Assembly (NCBI RefSeq): GCF_030247195.1
Contig: NC_080670.1
Span: forward strand, 99,658,336 to 99,722,335
Length of the DNA stretch: 64,000 nucleotides
DNA from: Topomyia yanbarensis
Lineage: Eukaryota; Arthropoda; Insecta; Diptera; Culicidae
Direction of reading: 5' to 3'
The notes under the pieces are model-generated. The model made no database searches, was not told where the DNA came from, and saw only the letters and a program-made list of their open reading frames with translations. Made by a program: the position numbers and the translations under genes. Below are positions 44,275 to 57,040 of the stretch, in pieces. Position 1 is the first letter of the stretch, and the number at the start of each line of letters is the position of its first letter.

Positions 44275-46330
44275 GTTTAGCTCCGAACACCTATTCGGTT
44301 AATCGCAGTGGTGAACTTTCGTGAGCCATGTGGCTCCCGTTTCTGTGAGGCATTTAGTTCCTGTTTTCGCAAGTCATCTCAGTGAGTCATTTATTCCTCA
44401 GCGGCGGAATTTCTCCCCATACCGATGCCCGTTGCGTGAGTCAATTAGCTCCCAGTTTTGTCGCAATCTACTCGGATAGTCCATAAATCCTACTCAAATG
44501 GCCAATCAGTACTTGGCGATGTTGGTTCGGCGATACCGGATGGAGCGTAGCTTCTGGTTCGCTGAAAACTCGACGACCAACCGCTGGCGCTTCACTCGAC
44601 CTAGTTCCTGACGGTCTAACTAGTCTGCTCACGGGCTTCAGTCCGGCGATTCCATATGCAGTTAATCAATCTTTGACTCTGCCTCTTTCAGCTTTCAACT
44701 GTCCTACAGGTAATACGCGATTCCTTTCTAGACAACAGTTCAATCATTCACAAACACCAACTCTGTTTTATGATGGAGACGATTCCGTGGCGAGTGCCTC
44801 CAGCTCTGCTAGTGATTCTCCGATTACTTGGAACACCACATTATCCGCGAAACCGAAAATCGTTACATCTCTGAGAAGGTTCAGCTTCAATACTCCATCG
44901 TACACTGCGTTCCACCGCGTCGGGCCGAGGAACGTCAGTCGTAGTTGTCATTCTCCCTTGTCTGTCTCATAGATCAGTGTTTGGTACTGAAAGTAGCTCT
45001 GTAATATCCTGCAGAGTTACTCATGCTGTACAGCGAATGGGCGATTGCTTCCCAGCTAGTACTATTGAAGCATTCTTCACGTCTAAGGTAATAGCGCAAT
45101 AGCGATATCCTTTTCTCTGTTGTCATCACAGCTCCCACAACCGTTCGGGTGGAATTCACTGTAGACCTGCCTATAACGAAGTCGAATTTCATGACATGCC
45201 GTTCTCACGGTCCGGGTACTTGGTTAGCTTGTTCAGGATTACTCTCTCTAACAGTACCAAGAGACATATTGACCTATACGCTGGAAGATCTCCAAGTTTT
45301 CCCGGCATCGGTAGCAACATTATCTTCTTTCGCTTCCAGTTATCGGATCATTCTGAACATATCCGGGTTCTGATATATCGCTTTTTTCAGCAATATATGA
45401 GAGGCTGGTACTTGGTCCTTCTAGTCATGGCTTTCGCCATCTCGATCAGCTGCTTGTCGGTAATTCGAGCTTCTTCTTCATGATCATCCTCCTCACTGTA
45501 CGGCGAAGATTGGTTCAAGTTGCGGGGAAAACCTTTCGATGGTGACCTCTAGCTTCTCCGGACACCTTTCAGGTGGTGCAGCTAGGCCTTTTATCTTTGC
45601 CATGCCAGCTTTGTAGGCGTCTCCTCGAGAATTCGCGTTGGCTTTGTGGCAAAGCTCATCACTTCAAGCTTTCTTGTTCAGCTCGACTGCTTTGTTAAGA
45701 GCGCCTCATGCAGCTCGTTTCTCTTTCGGTGTCACTACTAGCACTCTAACTTCTTCTCCAAGCTCGGAATATCTTATACGTAAATCGGTAATCGTCGTAT
45801 TACAGCCGACGACCGTTTCTCTGTTTCCCATTTCTCGGTATGGTCGCATTACACGCCCTTGTTAGTACTGCCACTAACTCGTTCGCATTTAGATTGAAGA
45901 GGTTTCCCTCAAATTTAAATTCTTCGGCGGACACGTCCTTGTGAAAGATCGCTGTTTTCCACTTTCACTCGTTATTCAAACCGTGTCCAGTTACCAATGC
46001 TGTACCAAATCGCTTGATGGTCGCTGTGGGTATATCCTCGCACACTTTTCAGTCCATCTTTCCCGTCACTCCAAGGATACAAACATTAACATGGATAATG
46101 GATTCCCGGCTCTCCCTGCAGTAAGTGCTGATGGTACCTTTGTTTGTAAGATCTACATTTAGTTTTGCTAGAGACTTCTTGATCGCTGATGGTCAGACAA
46201 AGTCCTTTTGATTCCAGCGTCCTTCTCGACAATTTTGCAAGTTCCTAGTGCTTGGAATATTTCAGAATTAAAGTCTCTTCCGTTCATTGAAAAACGGCTA
46301 ATTCGATTTTCACAAGCTTAGTCTTAAATG
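44275..46330 (-). mobile_element. R1-clade LINE, copy 1, heavily degraded
   Basis: Minus-strand ORF2 remnant in many frames. Upstream: FEGNLFNLNANELVAVLTRA and RNGRR near 45950-45800. RT: AYRSICLL near 45280, LDVKNAFNSTSWEAIAHSLY near 45090 (motif A region), FLGPTRWNAVYDGVLKLNLL near 44930 and VTIFGFADNVVFQVIGESL near 44860, where the FADD catalytic block reads FADN. The 3' part (44275-44700) is shared with copy 2 at 57590-58440, including gcgtagctt-ggttc. A nonfunctional relict; clade from the RT style (R1, with LOA as the alternative). Confidence 0.7.
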
Positions 46331-46768
46331 GAAGGTTTAGTAGCAGACTTTAATCTGGTGAAGTTCATACGAATCGCACACATGGGTGCGAAAATATTGT
46401 TCATACCATATTAAATCTTTAAATTTCAAAAGCCTTTCGGTAAATCTCATGCATATTGAATATTGAACCACATATAAATCGCCAGGAGTCTTATGTGAAT
46501 TCAGATTGTTTCCTTATAGAAATTATTTTAGAATGCAACAACCGATCTCTATCGACTGTTGCGTTTAAGGGGTTATATACAAAGTTGGATCACAAAAAAT
46601 CGAAAAAAAAATTATTGAATATTCTGAAAGTACATACTTTTGAAAATATCTGTGCGAAATTCCAGATCGGAGCACTAGATTTCAAACTATAGCCGTTCGC
46701 AGCGTGCTGGTTCTTCCGCGTATGAAGTTAAAACATAACTTTAAACGCAATTATCTCGAAACTAAGCT

Positions 46769-48317
46769 CTGTTCTGTTCTGTTCTAACCCTTACACAGCC
46801 AGTATTGAAAAGCATCCTGGAAAACACTGCAGTTAGTCTGTAGTGTTTTTCTTGTCAGTATTAATATTTGAAGCATATTTTCATATGTCGCAAATATTAA
46901 AACGGCCAGGCCTACTGTGCAGAGTTGGGTTTGAAGATGTTTCAAAATTAGACGGCAATTAAATTATTCATTTAGTGAATAATTTTATTAACGAATTGTT
47001 TTGAATCTTAAAGGAGAAAGAAACGAGGACAGTCGTACAGACCGTTTCTGTTTAAAGGGAATATAATAAATCGTTGGGAGTGACTTGGCTAAGAAGGTTA
47101 ATGTCACTCCTTTTGTCCTTTGGGATGGGGCAGAGGTATTTACACCTTGCCTTGGCTAATAAGCCTAGGTTAAAGCGCCTTTACTCGCTCTCAAACTTAC
47201 CGTGCCGTATAAGATAATAATATTAACAATAATGACATAATTCCGAAGAATTAGGAAGTAAGCGCAGACATTGTTATCTTCTAACTAGAGACAGGCAATC
47301 TTCGTACCCTAATCCATGACGCAGTTCTTATAATACCCTGATGCACCCTCCCTGCCCAAATAATAAAATAAATAAATACCATGGATTAAATGCATATAAG
47401 GAACTGTTGTAGGTCAGATGAAGTTATTGGTCGGCACTGTCATGCATACGGTAAAATGTACCACCCTGTGAAGTTTCGTTTCCAGTGTTCCGCTCACATA
47501 TATTAGCTGATTGTCATCTGTCTGAAGGAATGAGTAGTCAGTTCGAATAAAGTCACCAGTTGAGGTAGAAGCCATAGCTCGGCAGTTCGTGTCTTTTAGT
47601 GACAATAAATAATAGAAGTGCAGAAACGGTTTTTCATTTTCTGCAAGATTGCTATTAAGGATTTGGTCACAACAGGAACCTTATTGATATACTTCAGATA
47701 GTGAAAATGAAAAGTAGTCCAATATTTAGAAAGAGTAAAATCACTACCACTATAGAAAAAATTACATAACCCATTGAAAGTATAAACAATATAATCAGAA
47801 CGCTCTCACCGGTAATTGCAGATACATCACATTGCGTTATGGTCCTGTCGGCGTACGTTGTGGATTGATGTTTCGCTTCTGGTGACGATGATGAAGTGTC
47901 AGTTTTGCTGCTGGATCTTGTTAGCCACGATATATATTGCAGCCACAGCTGGGGCTATCAGTGGCGTCTGATTTCGCTCTTATTGTACGATGACCGGTGC
48001 AGCGAACAGCTCACTGCCATCCAGCCCGCCGGTGTCTGTACCAAGCACCAGCACGTCGAATCTGCCCGAATAACTTTCTAGTCTCCTTTACGATAAACGC
48101 TGAGATCACTTCCGAACACAACCAGCAGCGGTAGACCGGGAGAAGGTTCCGCTCGCACGAGCAACACAATGACGCCAAAATCGTTCCGGGAACGCTAATC
48201 AAGCTATTCACCGTAAAGCACTCCGTGTTCCACCATCGAGAATTCTTCGGAAGTGGTCCAACTAATAAACCTTCTGAAACTGCAGCAATATGGTGCAGAG
48301 AAAAAACAGAACTGTCT
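46769..48317 (-). mobile_element. Retro-insertion with 20-bp duplication and (AGAAC)n tail
   Basis: cgcaattatctcgaaactaa occurs at 46749-46768 and 48318-48337. The left end, tail on the minus strand, is a short gttct repeat (46771-46800). The 3' part (to about 47390 in minus orientation) has LINE 3'-UTR character, with gcatcagggtattataag. The 5' body (47400-48317) shows no RT or endonuclease motif; two 61-66 codon frames on opposite strands at 47896-48211 overlap and match nothing I recognise. It may be a 5'-truncated LINE tail with unknown or captured sequence. Confidence 0.6.
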
Positions 48318-48531
48318 CCGCAATTATCTCGAAACTAAATTGTTTGAAAAGTACCGTTGCGGTGAACGTGATATCGCAAAAACTATTCATCCGATTTTCA
48401 TTAATTTTTTTTTAATTGTTTGTATTGACATTCTCGTGTACTTAAACGGTTCCTTTTTTATCCAAAATTTTTTGATTCTTTGCGATGAATTTTTGTTTAA
48501 AATTTTGAACACTCCAAAACTCATTTTTTTG

Positions 48532-49258
48532 TGCAATAAAAATTGGACTAAACCGTTTTGCGCGTTAAGGGCACAAGACCTAATTTTAATTAAGTTTTGT
48601 TTTTTTTGTGTTTCGAATTCATCTCGTCAGTAACTAGCACCATCTGGGTATCTAGTTAGACGATGTATCTAAACTAGTACCCAAATTAGCACTAGTTAGA
48701 CACAAAAAATTCCAAACAGTTCACACGACATATGTGAACGCCTAAAGCCACATGTCCCGAGTGATGTCCCGGGAAGCAAATATAGCTCTGGTTTGCTGAC
48801 GAGAAAGCGAAGACGAACTCTTGTCTTTTGGTTCAAGAAACCAAACGCCTGGTATTATGCAATAAAAATTGGACTAAACCGTTTTGCGCGTTAAGGGCAC
48901 AAGACCTAATTTTAATTAAGTTTTGTTTTTTTGTGTTTCGAATTCATCTCGTCAGTAACTAGCACCATCTGGGTATCTAGTTAGACGATGTATCTAAACT
49001 AGTACCCAAATTAGCACTAGTTAGACACAAAAAATTCCAAACAGTTCACACGACATATGTGAACGCCTAAAGCCACATGTCCCGAGTGATGTCCCGGGAA
49101 GCAAATATAGCTCTGGTTTGCTGACGAGAAAGCGAATACGAACTCTTGTCTTTTGGTTCAAGAAACCAAACGCCTGGTATCATGCAATAAAAATTGGACT
49201 AAACCGTTTTGCGCGTTAAGGGCACAAGACCTAATTTTAATTAAGTTTTGTTTTTTTT
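48532..49258 (+). repeat. 325-bp tandem duplication, 2.2 copies
   Basis: Units begin tgcaataaaaattggac at 48532, 48858 and 49183 (partial). The first two copies differ by only a couple of bases and one T-run length, so the duplication is recent. The unit includes an inner palindromic region around tagcaccatctgggtatcta and cattcccggga-like text. Open frames in it are not conserved. Confidence 0.92.
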
Positions 49259-49382
49259 TAGGCGTTCTTTAGGCGTTCACATATGTCGTGTGAACTGTTT
49301 GGAATTTTTTGTGTCTAACTAGTGCTAATTTGGGTACTAGTTTAGATACATCGTCTAACTAGATACCCAGATGGTGCTAGTC
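49259..49382 (-). repeat. Inverted partial copy of the 325-bp unit
   Basis: From aggcgttcacatatgtcgtg to accatctgggtatctag in the opposite orientation, i.e. the part from tagcaccatc to gaacgcct of the unit. It makes a hairpin with the nearest tandem copy. Confidence 0.9.
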
Positions 49383-49984
49383 ATTTTTTGGTTAACAAGT
49401 TTTATTTACTGGAAAAAAAATTATTGGGAAACCAATCCGTTCAAGTACACCACAATACATTTTTCTTCAATAATCTTTTTACTTTTTTGATTTCAGTTGA
49501 GCGGTTCGGCTTGGAGAGCGATCACCGCAAACCTCTGCCAAAAAAAACTCACTACGGGGGATGGGCCATAACTCCGCCAACCTTCAATATTATTTTTAAT
49601 TCAACTTGTTTTTTCGAACTTTGATAGCACTACCAACGAGCTGTCTTTTGCTCTTTCAAAATAAATTCATAAAACAAAATCACGAACTTAGCTCTCTTTT
49701 TCGCCACAACTTTGTATATAACCCCTTAAAATGGAATCGATTCAGAAGTCAGTCTGTTAGCCTTGCCATGAGATGTATGTTTGAGAATTTAAGGGCGGGT
49801 CCTTCCTTCCGCGAACAGTAAACGTTTCGTTTGATGTTAGACTGAATCGAAGATTTTATTCGGACGTCCTATCTGCCATATTGACCAAATCATGGGATGG
49901 CAATTTCCAAAACTACTAGAATAGTTTTCAATGATGAAAAGCAAAACTCTATGAACGCTATTGTTGTTTTATAAAAAGTGACAA

Positions 49985-51140
49985 TTTTTGCCTTTCTCAT
50001 ATAAAGAAAGGCTATGCAATCACTGTAAAAATCGATTTTTTAACCGAGGCCCTGAGGGCCGAGTGTCATACACCATTCGATTCAGTTCGTCGAGATCGGC
50101 AAATGTCTGTGTGTGTATGTATGTGTGTGTATGTGTGTGTGTCATTTAAACTCACACAATTTTCTCAGAGATGGCTGAACCAATTTTCGCAAACTTAGTT
50201 TCATCTGAAATGTATAACGCTTCCATAAGCTGCTATTTTTAGTTGATCCGACTTCCGGTTCCGGAGTTACGGGTTGAAGAGTGCGGTCACACAGCAAATT
50301 CCCATATAAACTGGTACCACCATGATGTTAAAATGATGTAAAACATATTAAAATTGATGTAACATTACTCTAGTTTGCGGGTCTGGATCACTAATGATCA
50401 GTTAAAGTAGCTTTGACCACATTGGCCACCTATGACGGTTCATGACGCCCCCGGGGAACCCGCCAAGTTCCTAAGCTAATATCACACCCATTCCCCAACG
50501 AATTCTCTACCGATTTTTACAAACTTGATTTCAAATGAAAGATACAGTAATACCGTTGACTGCTGCTGAATTTCATTCGGTTCTGACTCTTGCTTCCGGA
50601 GTTACAGGGGTGTTAGTAAGGATACACTGGAATTTCTCATATAAATCGGTACAATCGTAATACCTCAGAGGTTAAAAACTATTGAAATGGTCACCAAATT
50701 ACTTCTAATCGCAGATTGCCAATTAAACATTCTTTGAATATATTGTCCACTATCGACGATTTCGGAAGTCCGGAATTCCGGGCATATTCCACAATTAAAG
50801 TCACATCGGTTCTTCGGTGATGACTGAACCGATTTTCTCAAACCAAGTCTCCAATGGAAGGCAAAATATGCAGTTGAGTATTGCGTCGCCGCCCCTCCCC
50901 CGCCTTGCCCTTACACCTCCCTCCTTCATCACTCCCCTCCCCTTGGACCACCCTCACGCCTGCATTTCCTTCATCCACCCCGTATACCGAAATAAGATGA
51001 AGGATTTCTGACGCATCATCCACTCCCACTCTACTAACCCCCCATTCCCTCCACTTTCAAGCCCATTCCACCAACATTTCAAAATATAATCACATGAAGA
51101 TAACATTGAACTCATGCTGATTAAGCTAATTAAATATTAT
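49985..51140 (+). repeat. 'gcctttctcatat' family, copy with pyrimidine-rich segment
   Basis: Begins tttgcctttctcatataaag, then ccgaggccctgagggccgag, a TG microsatellite and agatggctgaaccaatttt, then several 'gaaccgattt…aaatgaaag' units. A striking C/T-rich block (50885-51070) has frames on both strands that I regard as compositional. Non-coding. Confidence 0.65.
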
Positions 51141-51144
51141 TCTT

Positions 51145-52060
51145 TTGCCTTTCTCATATAGAAAGGTTATGCAATTGCTCCAAAAACCGACTGTATAACC
51201 GAGGGCCGAGTCTCATATAACATTCGACTCAGTTCGCCGAGATCGCAAAATATCTGTGTGTATGTATGTGTGTATGTATGTATGTGTGTGTATGTGCGGA
51301 TTTGTTAACAAAATGTCCACGTTGGTTTCTCGGAGATGGCTGAACCGATTTTTACAAACTAAGATTCAAATGAAAGGTATAATATTCCCATAGGTTGCTA
51401 TTGAATTTAATTTTCAACCGACATCTTGTTCCGGATTACGAGTTGAAGAGTATGGTTACAAAACAAAATTTGTTGATTTGTCCACATCGGTTTCTCGGAA
51501 TTTTCTGAACCGATTTTGACAAACTTGATTTTAAATGAAAGGTCCATCAGCTGCTGCTGTACGATCACGCAGCAAATCCAGATTCTAACAAATTCTGCGA
51601 TGAATGTAAAAAGGTTAATTTTTTTCTAAAATGTGAACCCAACTGTTGAATTTGTAGATCTAGGTCACCAACAGTCATTCAAAGTCTCTTTGGCCACACT
51701 GGCCACCATCGACAGATCCGGAAGCATCCAAATTCAGAATAACGGTTATATTGGTTTCTCGAAAATGGCTAGAACGATTTGATCAACTTAGTCTCAAATG
51801 AAAGGTGTTGCGTCCCCGGAAACTGATATTAAATTCCATCTCCATCCGACTTCCAGCTCCGGAGTTACGGGTTGTGGAGTGCGATCACATAGAAAACTAC
51901 GATTCAAACCGATACCGCGATGAATGCAAAAAGGTGCTCTTATATATATTTACCAAGTTTAATAAGAATGAAAGCCATTTCCATAATGTTATATTGTACG
52001 TACCAGATATTAAATCATAGTTTGGAGAAATGAGAAAGGCACAATTGCACCTCTAGGTGG
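51145..52060 (+). repeat. 'gcctttctcatat' family, longer copy with inverted ends
   Basis: Starts ttgcctttctcatatagaaa and ends near gagaaatgagaaaggcacaa, so gcctttctcat and atgagaaaggc are inverted at the two ends (about 11 bp). The end is followed by ttgcacctctaggtggatta. Internal 'ctgaaccgattt' units repeat three times. Probably a non-autonomous DNA element; the superfamily is unclear. Confidence 0.6.
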
Positions 52061-52689
52061 ATTAAAACAGGTTTTTTCATTGAGGTTATTAAAAAAATTA
52101 TTTGCCCCCTGATTTTTTCCAGCGATTTTGAAGGGGGGTGACATAATTTTTAAAAAAGATTTGTAATGGCCTTACTATTTAAAGAAAATTAAAGAAAATG
52201 ATAATAATAACACTAACTTTAAACTAATTTATTTCTAAAAGAATGCTAAATTCACTTAACTGAAAGGTACATTTGTCTCTGTAAAATTTTCTTGGCTTTC
52301 GAATGAAAAGCAAAAAAGTACAATAAGTGCCATACTTTTTAAATTACAGCTATTATTAGTGAAAATGAGATAAAAATATCCATGTTCAATAACCCAAACA
52401 CATGAAAACCAGAAAAGATAAGTGCATCATGTCAAAGAACGAATTATGCAACTCTTTAAGACTAACAATCTGAATTAATAAAATGATGATGTTACTATTA
52501 AGGTTTTTGAGAAATGAACGAAAAATCGATCAAAATCGTTAAATTTTAAATATATCACTTTAGGTTACTTAAACTCATTAGCTGAAACATGTGAGGGCAT
52601 CACTCAATGGGAAATTTTCTCACCTTCCCAATGGATCTGAAAGAATTAAAATACAAAGTATACTTTTTGAGTTAGAGGCACGGTGCTCC
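52061..52689. other. Non-coding AT-rich stretch
   Basis: About 630 bp, no gene; a G-run (gaaggggggtgac, near 52130) is the only feature. Confidence 0.4.
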
Positions 52690-53345
52690 TAAACCCGTTA
52701 TTAACAAAAAAATGACCATAAATTTGGCATACGGTATTCGAAAGATACAGTATCCAAGCATCTTCACAGTGAATTTCAAAATGATCCATCGAGAGATTCG
52801 AGAGATATTGCGATTTGAAGTTTTATGATACGTTTCATAAGGCTACCAGCAAACACCCACAGGTTTGGTCCTATCTCTATAAACCAAAAACTACTTGTCT
52901 ACTTATTTAGTACATGGTATTCAAAAGATATAGTAATCAAGTATATCCCCTGCAAGTTTGAAAATATTTCATTTAAGGAATCGAAAGTTATAACGGTTTG
53001 GATGTGGTATGCGATCATAGATGGGTTTTCTACCAGACTTCAAGCGTGAATCCATGTTTGTCCATTGACTATTTAGATCGTTTATACGTGTCGCGGTTTT
53101 TAAAGGAAAACCTTACCATTTAATTACATAAATATAATGTACAAAAGGTGTTATTTATATGGTGCACTGAAAAAATATGAAAATAGGGTTGTCTACCAAC
53201 ATTAAATATAATGTGTAAATTAAGAAAATAGATAAAAGTTGTTTATTTCAAAAGGCCATATCTCAACTCAATGGTTTGTTGACCGATTCTAATTATTTTT
53301 TCATTATTGAACAGGTAGACGTTTCGTCAATAATTTTCTTTAGGA
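52690..53345 (-). repeat. Dispersed repeat family, copy 2 (inverse of 16135-16832)
   Basis: Sequence collinear with 16832 down to about 16135 in reverse. Its end part (53120-53345) also pairs with 53985-54256. The frame at 52825-53049 is not conserved as protein. Confidence 0.75.
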
Positions 53346-53984
53346 AGAATATAAAATAGAGTTGCCTACTTCAAACAATAGAAAACATAATTATCCTCAA
53401 CTATATGTATTATCACTATTTAGAATATCTTTATATTCAAAACGACGACCTATCAATTTCTATACATTAGTTGATTGCAACGAACGCAAACTACAAATCA
53501 TGGAAAAATTAAACCATAAATTCAATACATACATTCAAAAATATGAAGGTATTTGCTAATTCAGATTAATTTATGTTAGGATACGGTTTTGGCTGGAAAT
53601 GTTTTACAATCGTGCTGGAAATTTTGTACAATTCGCTGGTTGGGTTGACAGATGTTAAAACTGGTCAAAGAGGATGTTATTAGTACAAAATCATCTGCTC
53701 ATATCTCTAACTATTGTCAGTTATATTGTCGAATAGAATTTAACACGAGAATTTGACATTCAGATGTTTTAGTTTAACTAGCGGAGGTTCAACTAAAAAG
53801 CGGCTCCTGTTAAAAACTAAGCGTCCAGCGAATCACGACTGTGTTAGTTTTAACATTTCATATATCCACAATTCGTAGTATACAGCCATTGCATTCAACT
53901 AGTATATAAAAATGGATAGGCCGCTATTTTTAATACAAAAATATTCAATGAATAATTATAATACATATAGTTAGGCTCAATTAT
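53346..53984. other. Spacer between inverted repeats
   Basis: About 640 bp enclosed by an inverted pair; a short frame at 53362-53559 has no recognisable domain. Confidence 0.4.
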
Positions 53985-54256
53985 ATTGTCTATTTATTGA
54001 TGTAGACAACTCTATTTTATATTCTTCTTAATGAAAATTAACGATGAAATGTCTACCTGTTCAATAATGAAAAAATAATTAGATACGGTCAACAAACCAT
54101 TGAGATATGGCCTTTTGAAGTAAACATTCCAACTTTTACCTATTTTTTTAAAAAATTTACACATTATATTTAACGTTTGGTAGACAGCCCTATTTTCATA
54201 TTTTTTTCAGTGCACCATATAAATAACAACTTTTGTACATTATATTTATGTAATCA
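53985..54256 (+). repeat. Dispersed repeat family, partial copy 3
   Basis: Collinear with 16110-16395 and inverted relative to 53120-53345; ends at gtaatcaaggcg. Confidence 0.75.
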
Positions 54257-55794
54257 AGGCGAAAGGTTACAGGATCGGCGGCGGCGCTTTCTCGAATTTT
54301 TAAAACTTTTTCGTAAAAGATATCAACAATCCCTCTCGTGTAAAGTTGCGCAAGGAATTAAGCTATTTTTTTGTATAACTACAATTTTAAAATTTTAATG
54401 ATTACTCACGGCTAGAATTTTCTAGTTCGAACCAAAATATCTCAGATATTTTATTCAAAACTACCCTATATTATTGCATAGTATTGTAGCTTGCTTTGTG
54501 TAGAATTTTCCGTTCGCTTACATTACATAGCTACGATGCTTCGTTTGCGAGTTATTCATATTTTAGTAAAGTTGATGAAATAACCATATTTGCAGCCACA
54601 TTTCTATCAAATGCCGTATGTCCATTCTAACTTCAGTGAAAATGAATACGCGCATGCATGTTGTCGGTTTTGTGTCAGCCGGACTAAGCGATATTACATT
54701 GATATAGAGAAAAACGTGTACGAAGATAAAATCTTTGCATCTTACGGTATTATTCGCAATGGATTCATTTCATAATTCATGATAATGGCAATATTTTTCA
54801 AATCTGGTGCAAATGAAAGGTAGCTGAAGAAGAAATTCTTGATTCAATCCTATCATCGTCTCATCTTTTGAGATTTTGCTACTTAGTCCGGTCTGACTTT
54901 ACTCCGATCATATAGCACAATGGTGAAACAGGTAAGAAATCACAAATGTCGGTTAGTCGCATGCTACCGCATAGTTGTTTATGCAGAGCCACATGTTTCC
55001 CCATTGATGATTTCTATAATCTGACTGTTGATTTGAATATTTCAATTAGAAATTTCTTGCGCTTATTTTTATATATAAAGTTACAGTTATGATATGCCAA
55101 TAACATAACCAGTCATAAATTGGACATAGCCATACAGGAAAGTATGTGAATAAATACTGATAGAATTATTTAAATTCTTTCTTATATGTTACTATAGTCA
55201 CTAAACCGCCTGAGTATTCAATAATAAGGGATGCCATTGAAGTGGAGCTTCTATACTACATTGTCAGAATCTTTTCGCAAGTTCTTGTGAGGTAAAAATT
55301 TGGTTACCCACTCACTAATGAAGAAAAAATAGACAATAAACTGCTGCCGGGGAAATAAACGCGCAATTCAAACTGTTGCTGTTTATTTTGATCAGGCTTA
55401 TGATGTCAACTTGTGTGAATTATTGGTACATAAATTAGTGATTCTCCATTTTATGTTCTTCCGCGACTGTCTACTGAATGTGTGGAAGAAAAATTCTTCA
55501 CTCTATGTTTGAATGAAGAATTTTTCTCCCAAACATTTACACAAAATGACATTTTGGAAAGCAATTTTTCAGCATTGTATGCATATGTAGCATTAGTCGT
55601 TTGTTCGATCTAGTAAAAGCTTTTGCTAAATTGAGAAAGATTTTGAAAATGGTTGTAGTTTTTAAACATCCGTGTTTGTTTTTGCAGATATATGTTTCCC
55701 TACAGCTTATTTATCTTTTTAGGTGATGAATTCGTTATAGTTCTTATTGCTGGCTTAAACATTTCGAATAGAAATTCGTTCAGTTTACTCTTCA
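54257..55794. other. Non-coding stretch
   Basis: About 1.5 kb, AT-rich, no frame over 75 codons with any recognisable motif. Confidence 0.4.
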
Positions 55795-56530
55795 TATAAA
55801 ATAATGAGGGAGCTGAATTGTTGCAAGAACCGGTTAATCACATTGCTGAATACCGCCTACAAAGTGTTCACCGCCGCCCATAGAGAAAAATGGGAAATAC
55901 AGAGCAGGTTTTACTGGGGCATGCATCACAACAAACGAAATATTCTCGATTCGACTAGTTTTTCAAAAATGTTGCGATTTCAACGTGCCACCTGTTTATA
56001 GATTTCAAAGCCGCGTATGATACAATCGATTGAGATCACCTACGGGATCTAATACACGAATATGGGTTTCTAGCTAAACCGACATATTTGATCAAATCGA
56101 CAATGGATCGAGTGATGTGTTACGTCCGAGTATCGGGGACACTATCAAGTTCTTTTGAAACTCAGAAAGGACTACGGCAAAGTAATGGGGCCTCTTATCT
56201 ACTGTTTAATATCTTTTGGAATAAATGCGGTAATAAATGCGTCAAAGACAAAATATGTACACGAGAGCAAGAGGTTCGAAGGAAGAAACATTACACTTTA
56301 TGCTCATATGCTCCGTTCTAAACCAAGAGGTGGCCCCCAGAAGTAATACCGAGAGGTAGTCCCTGGGGGGAACAATGGCGGTGCCCAATGGAGTTTAGTC
56401 GGTATTGCCTAGTCATGGTGTCACCATGAGAGTCCGACACTCCAGTACACCCCGTGTGGTAGCTTGGCATCTACTAATAGCACTTGTACTGGGTTAGTGC
56501 GTAAATTGCATTCTCTATTAAAAAAAACAA
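55795..56530 (+). pseudogene. RTE-like LINE relict with internal deletion
   Basis: Pieces in order: LNTAYKVF near 55850; LFIDFKAAYDTID near 55995-56030 (motif A with Asp); MDRVMCYVRVSGTLSSSFET near 56102; QKGLRQ near 56165; LLFNI near 56197. Then the text jumps to NASKTKYV near 56235, so the motif containing YADD and flanks (some 300-400 bp) is deleted. The 3' untranslated part contains gaggtagtccctgggggg and aacaatggcggtgcccaatg and ends in an A-run at about 56520-56530. Same clade as the fragment at 8398-8905, which holds the complementary downstream RT part. Confidence 0.78.
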
Positions 56531-57032
56531 TAGGTGTGATATAGGATCATGGCAGTCATCATTTCAACACTCTAATAACCAGATGGAAGCGGAATTTTTA
56601 TCTCGTTATATCCTAGTAGTTTAGAAAATATTACAAACTACTATTTTTTTTGGCTATCTAGACTACTGTATTACTACTACTGCATTTATATTCGACCAAA
56701 GTTGAATTTTTTACGACTAAAAGAGTCGGTGCAAGTACTACAAAACACTGAAAATTACTATTATGTGGAAGAATTTAAATCTATCGTGAATAATCATGAA
56801 TGGTATAACCTTAAATTATTTGTATGCGGGCAAAAAAATTCTAGAAGACCGTTGATAATTTTTTATGGAAGGAACAAAAATATCTTCAAAATACAATACA
56901 GAAAACTTATCTTTACCGGATTTATAATGAAATTAGTATGTTGAGTGAGACATTTCTAGACTATTGCTGATAGTTTTAACTCAATAAGCTATTATATCTT
57001 CATGTATAGTTCAGAAAATTTTGATATTTTCA
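56531..57032. other. Non-coding stretch
   Basis: 500 bp, AT-rich; an 80-codon frame at 56702-56944 has no recognisable motif. Confidence 0.4.
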
Positions 57033-57040
57033 ATTCAGAT

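Larger units (their letters stand above)
46569..49725. mobile_element. TTAA-flanked DNA element, 3,157 bp with insertions
   Basis: Ends GGGGTTATATACAAAGTTG and its exact inverse CAACTTTGTATATAACCCC, with TTAA at 46565-46568 and 49726-49729. A TTAA duplication is used by piggyBac and Kolobok elements. No transposase found. A retro-insertion (46769-48317) and a tandem duplication (48532-49258) enlarge it; without them it is only about 1.3 kb. Confidence 0.75.

Noticed and set aside
50817..51029. Two opposite frames in a C-rich block
   Set aside because: Compositional effect of the pyrimidine-rich segment in the 'gcctttctcat' repeat.
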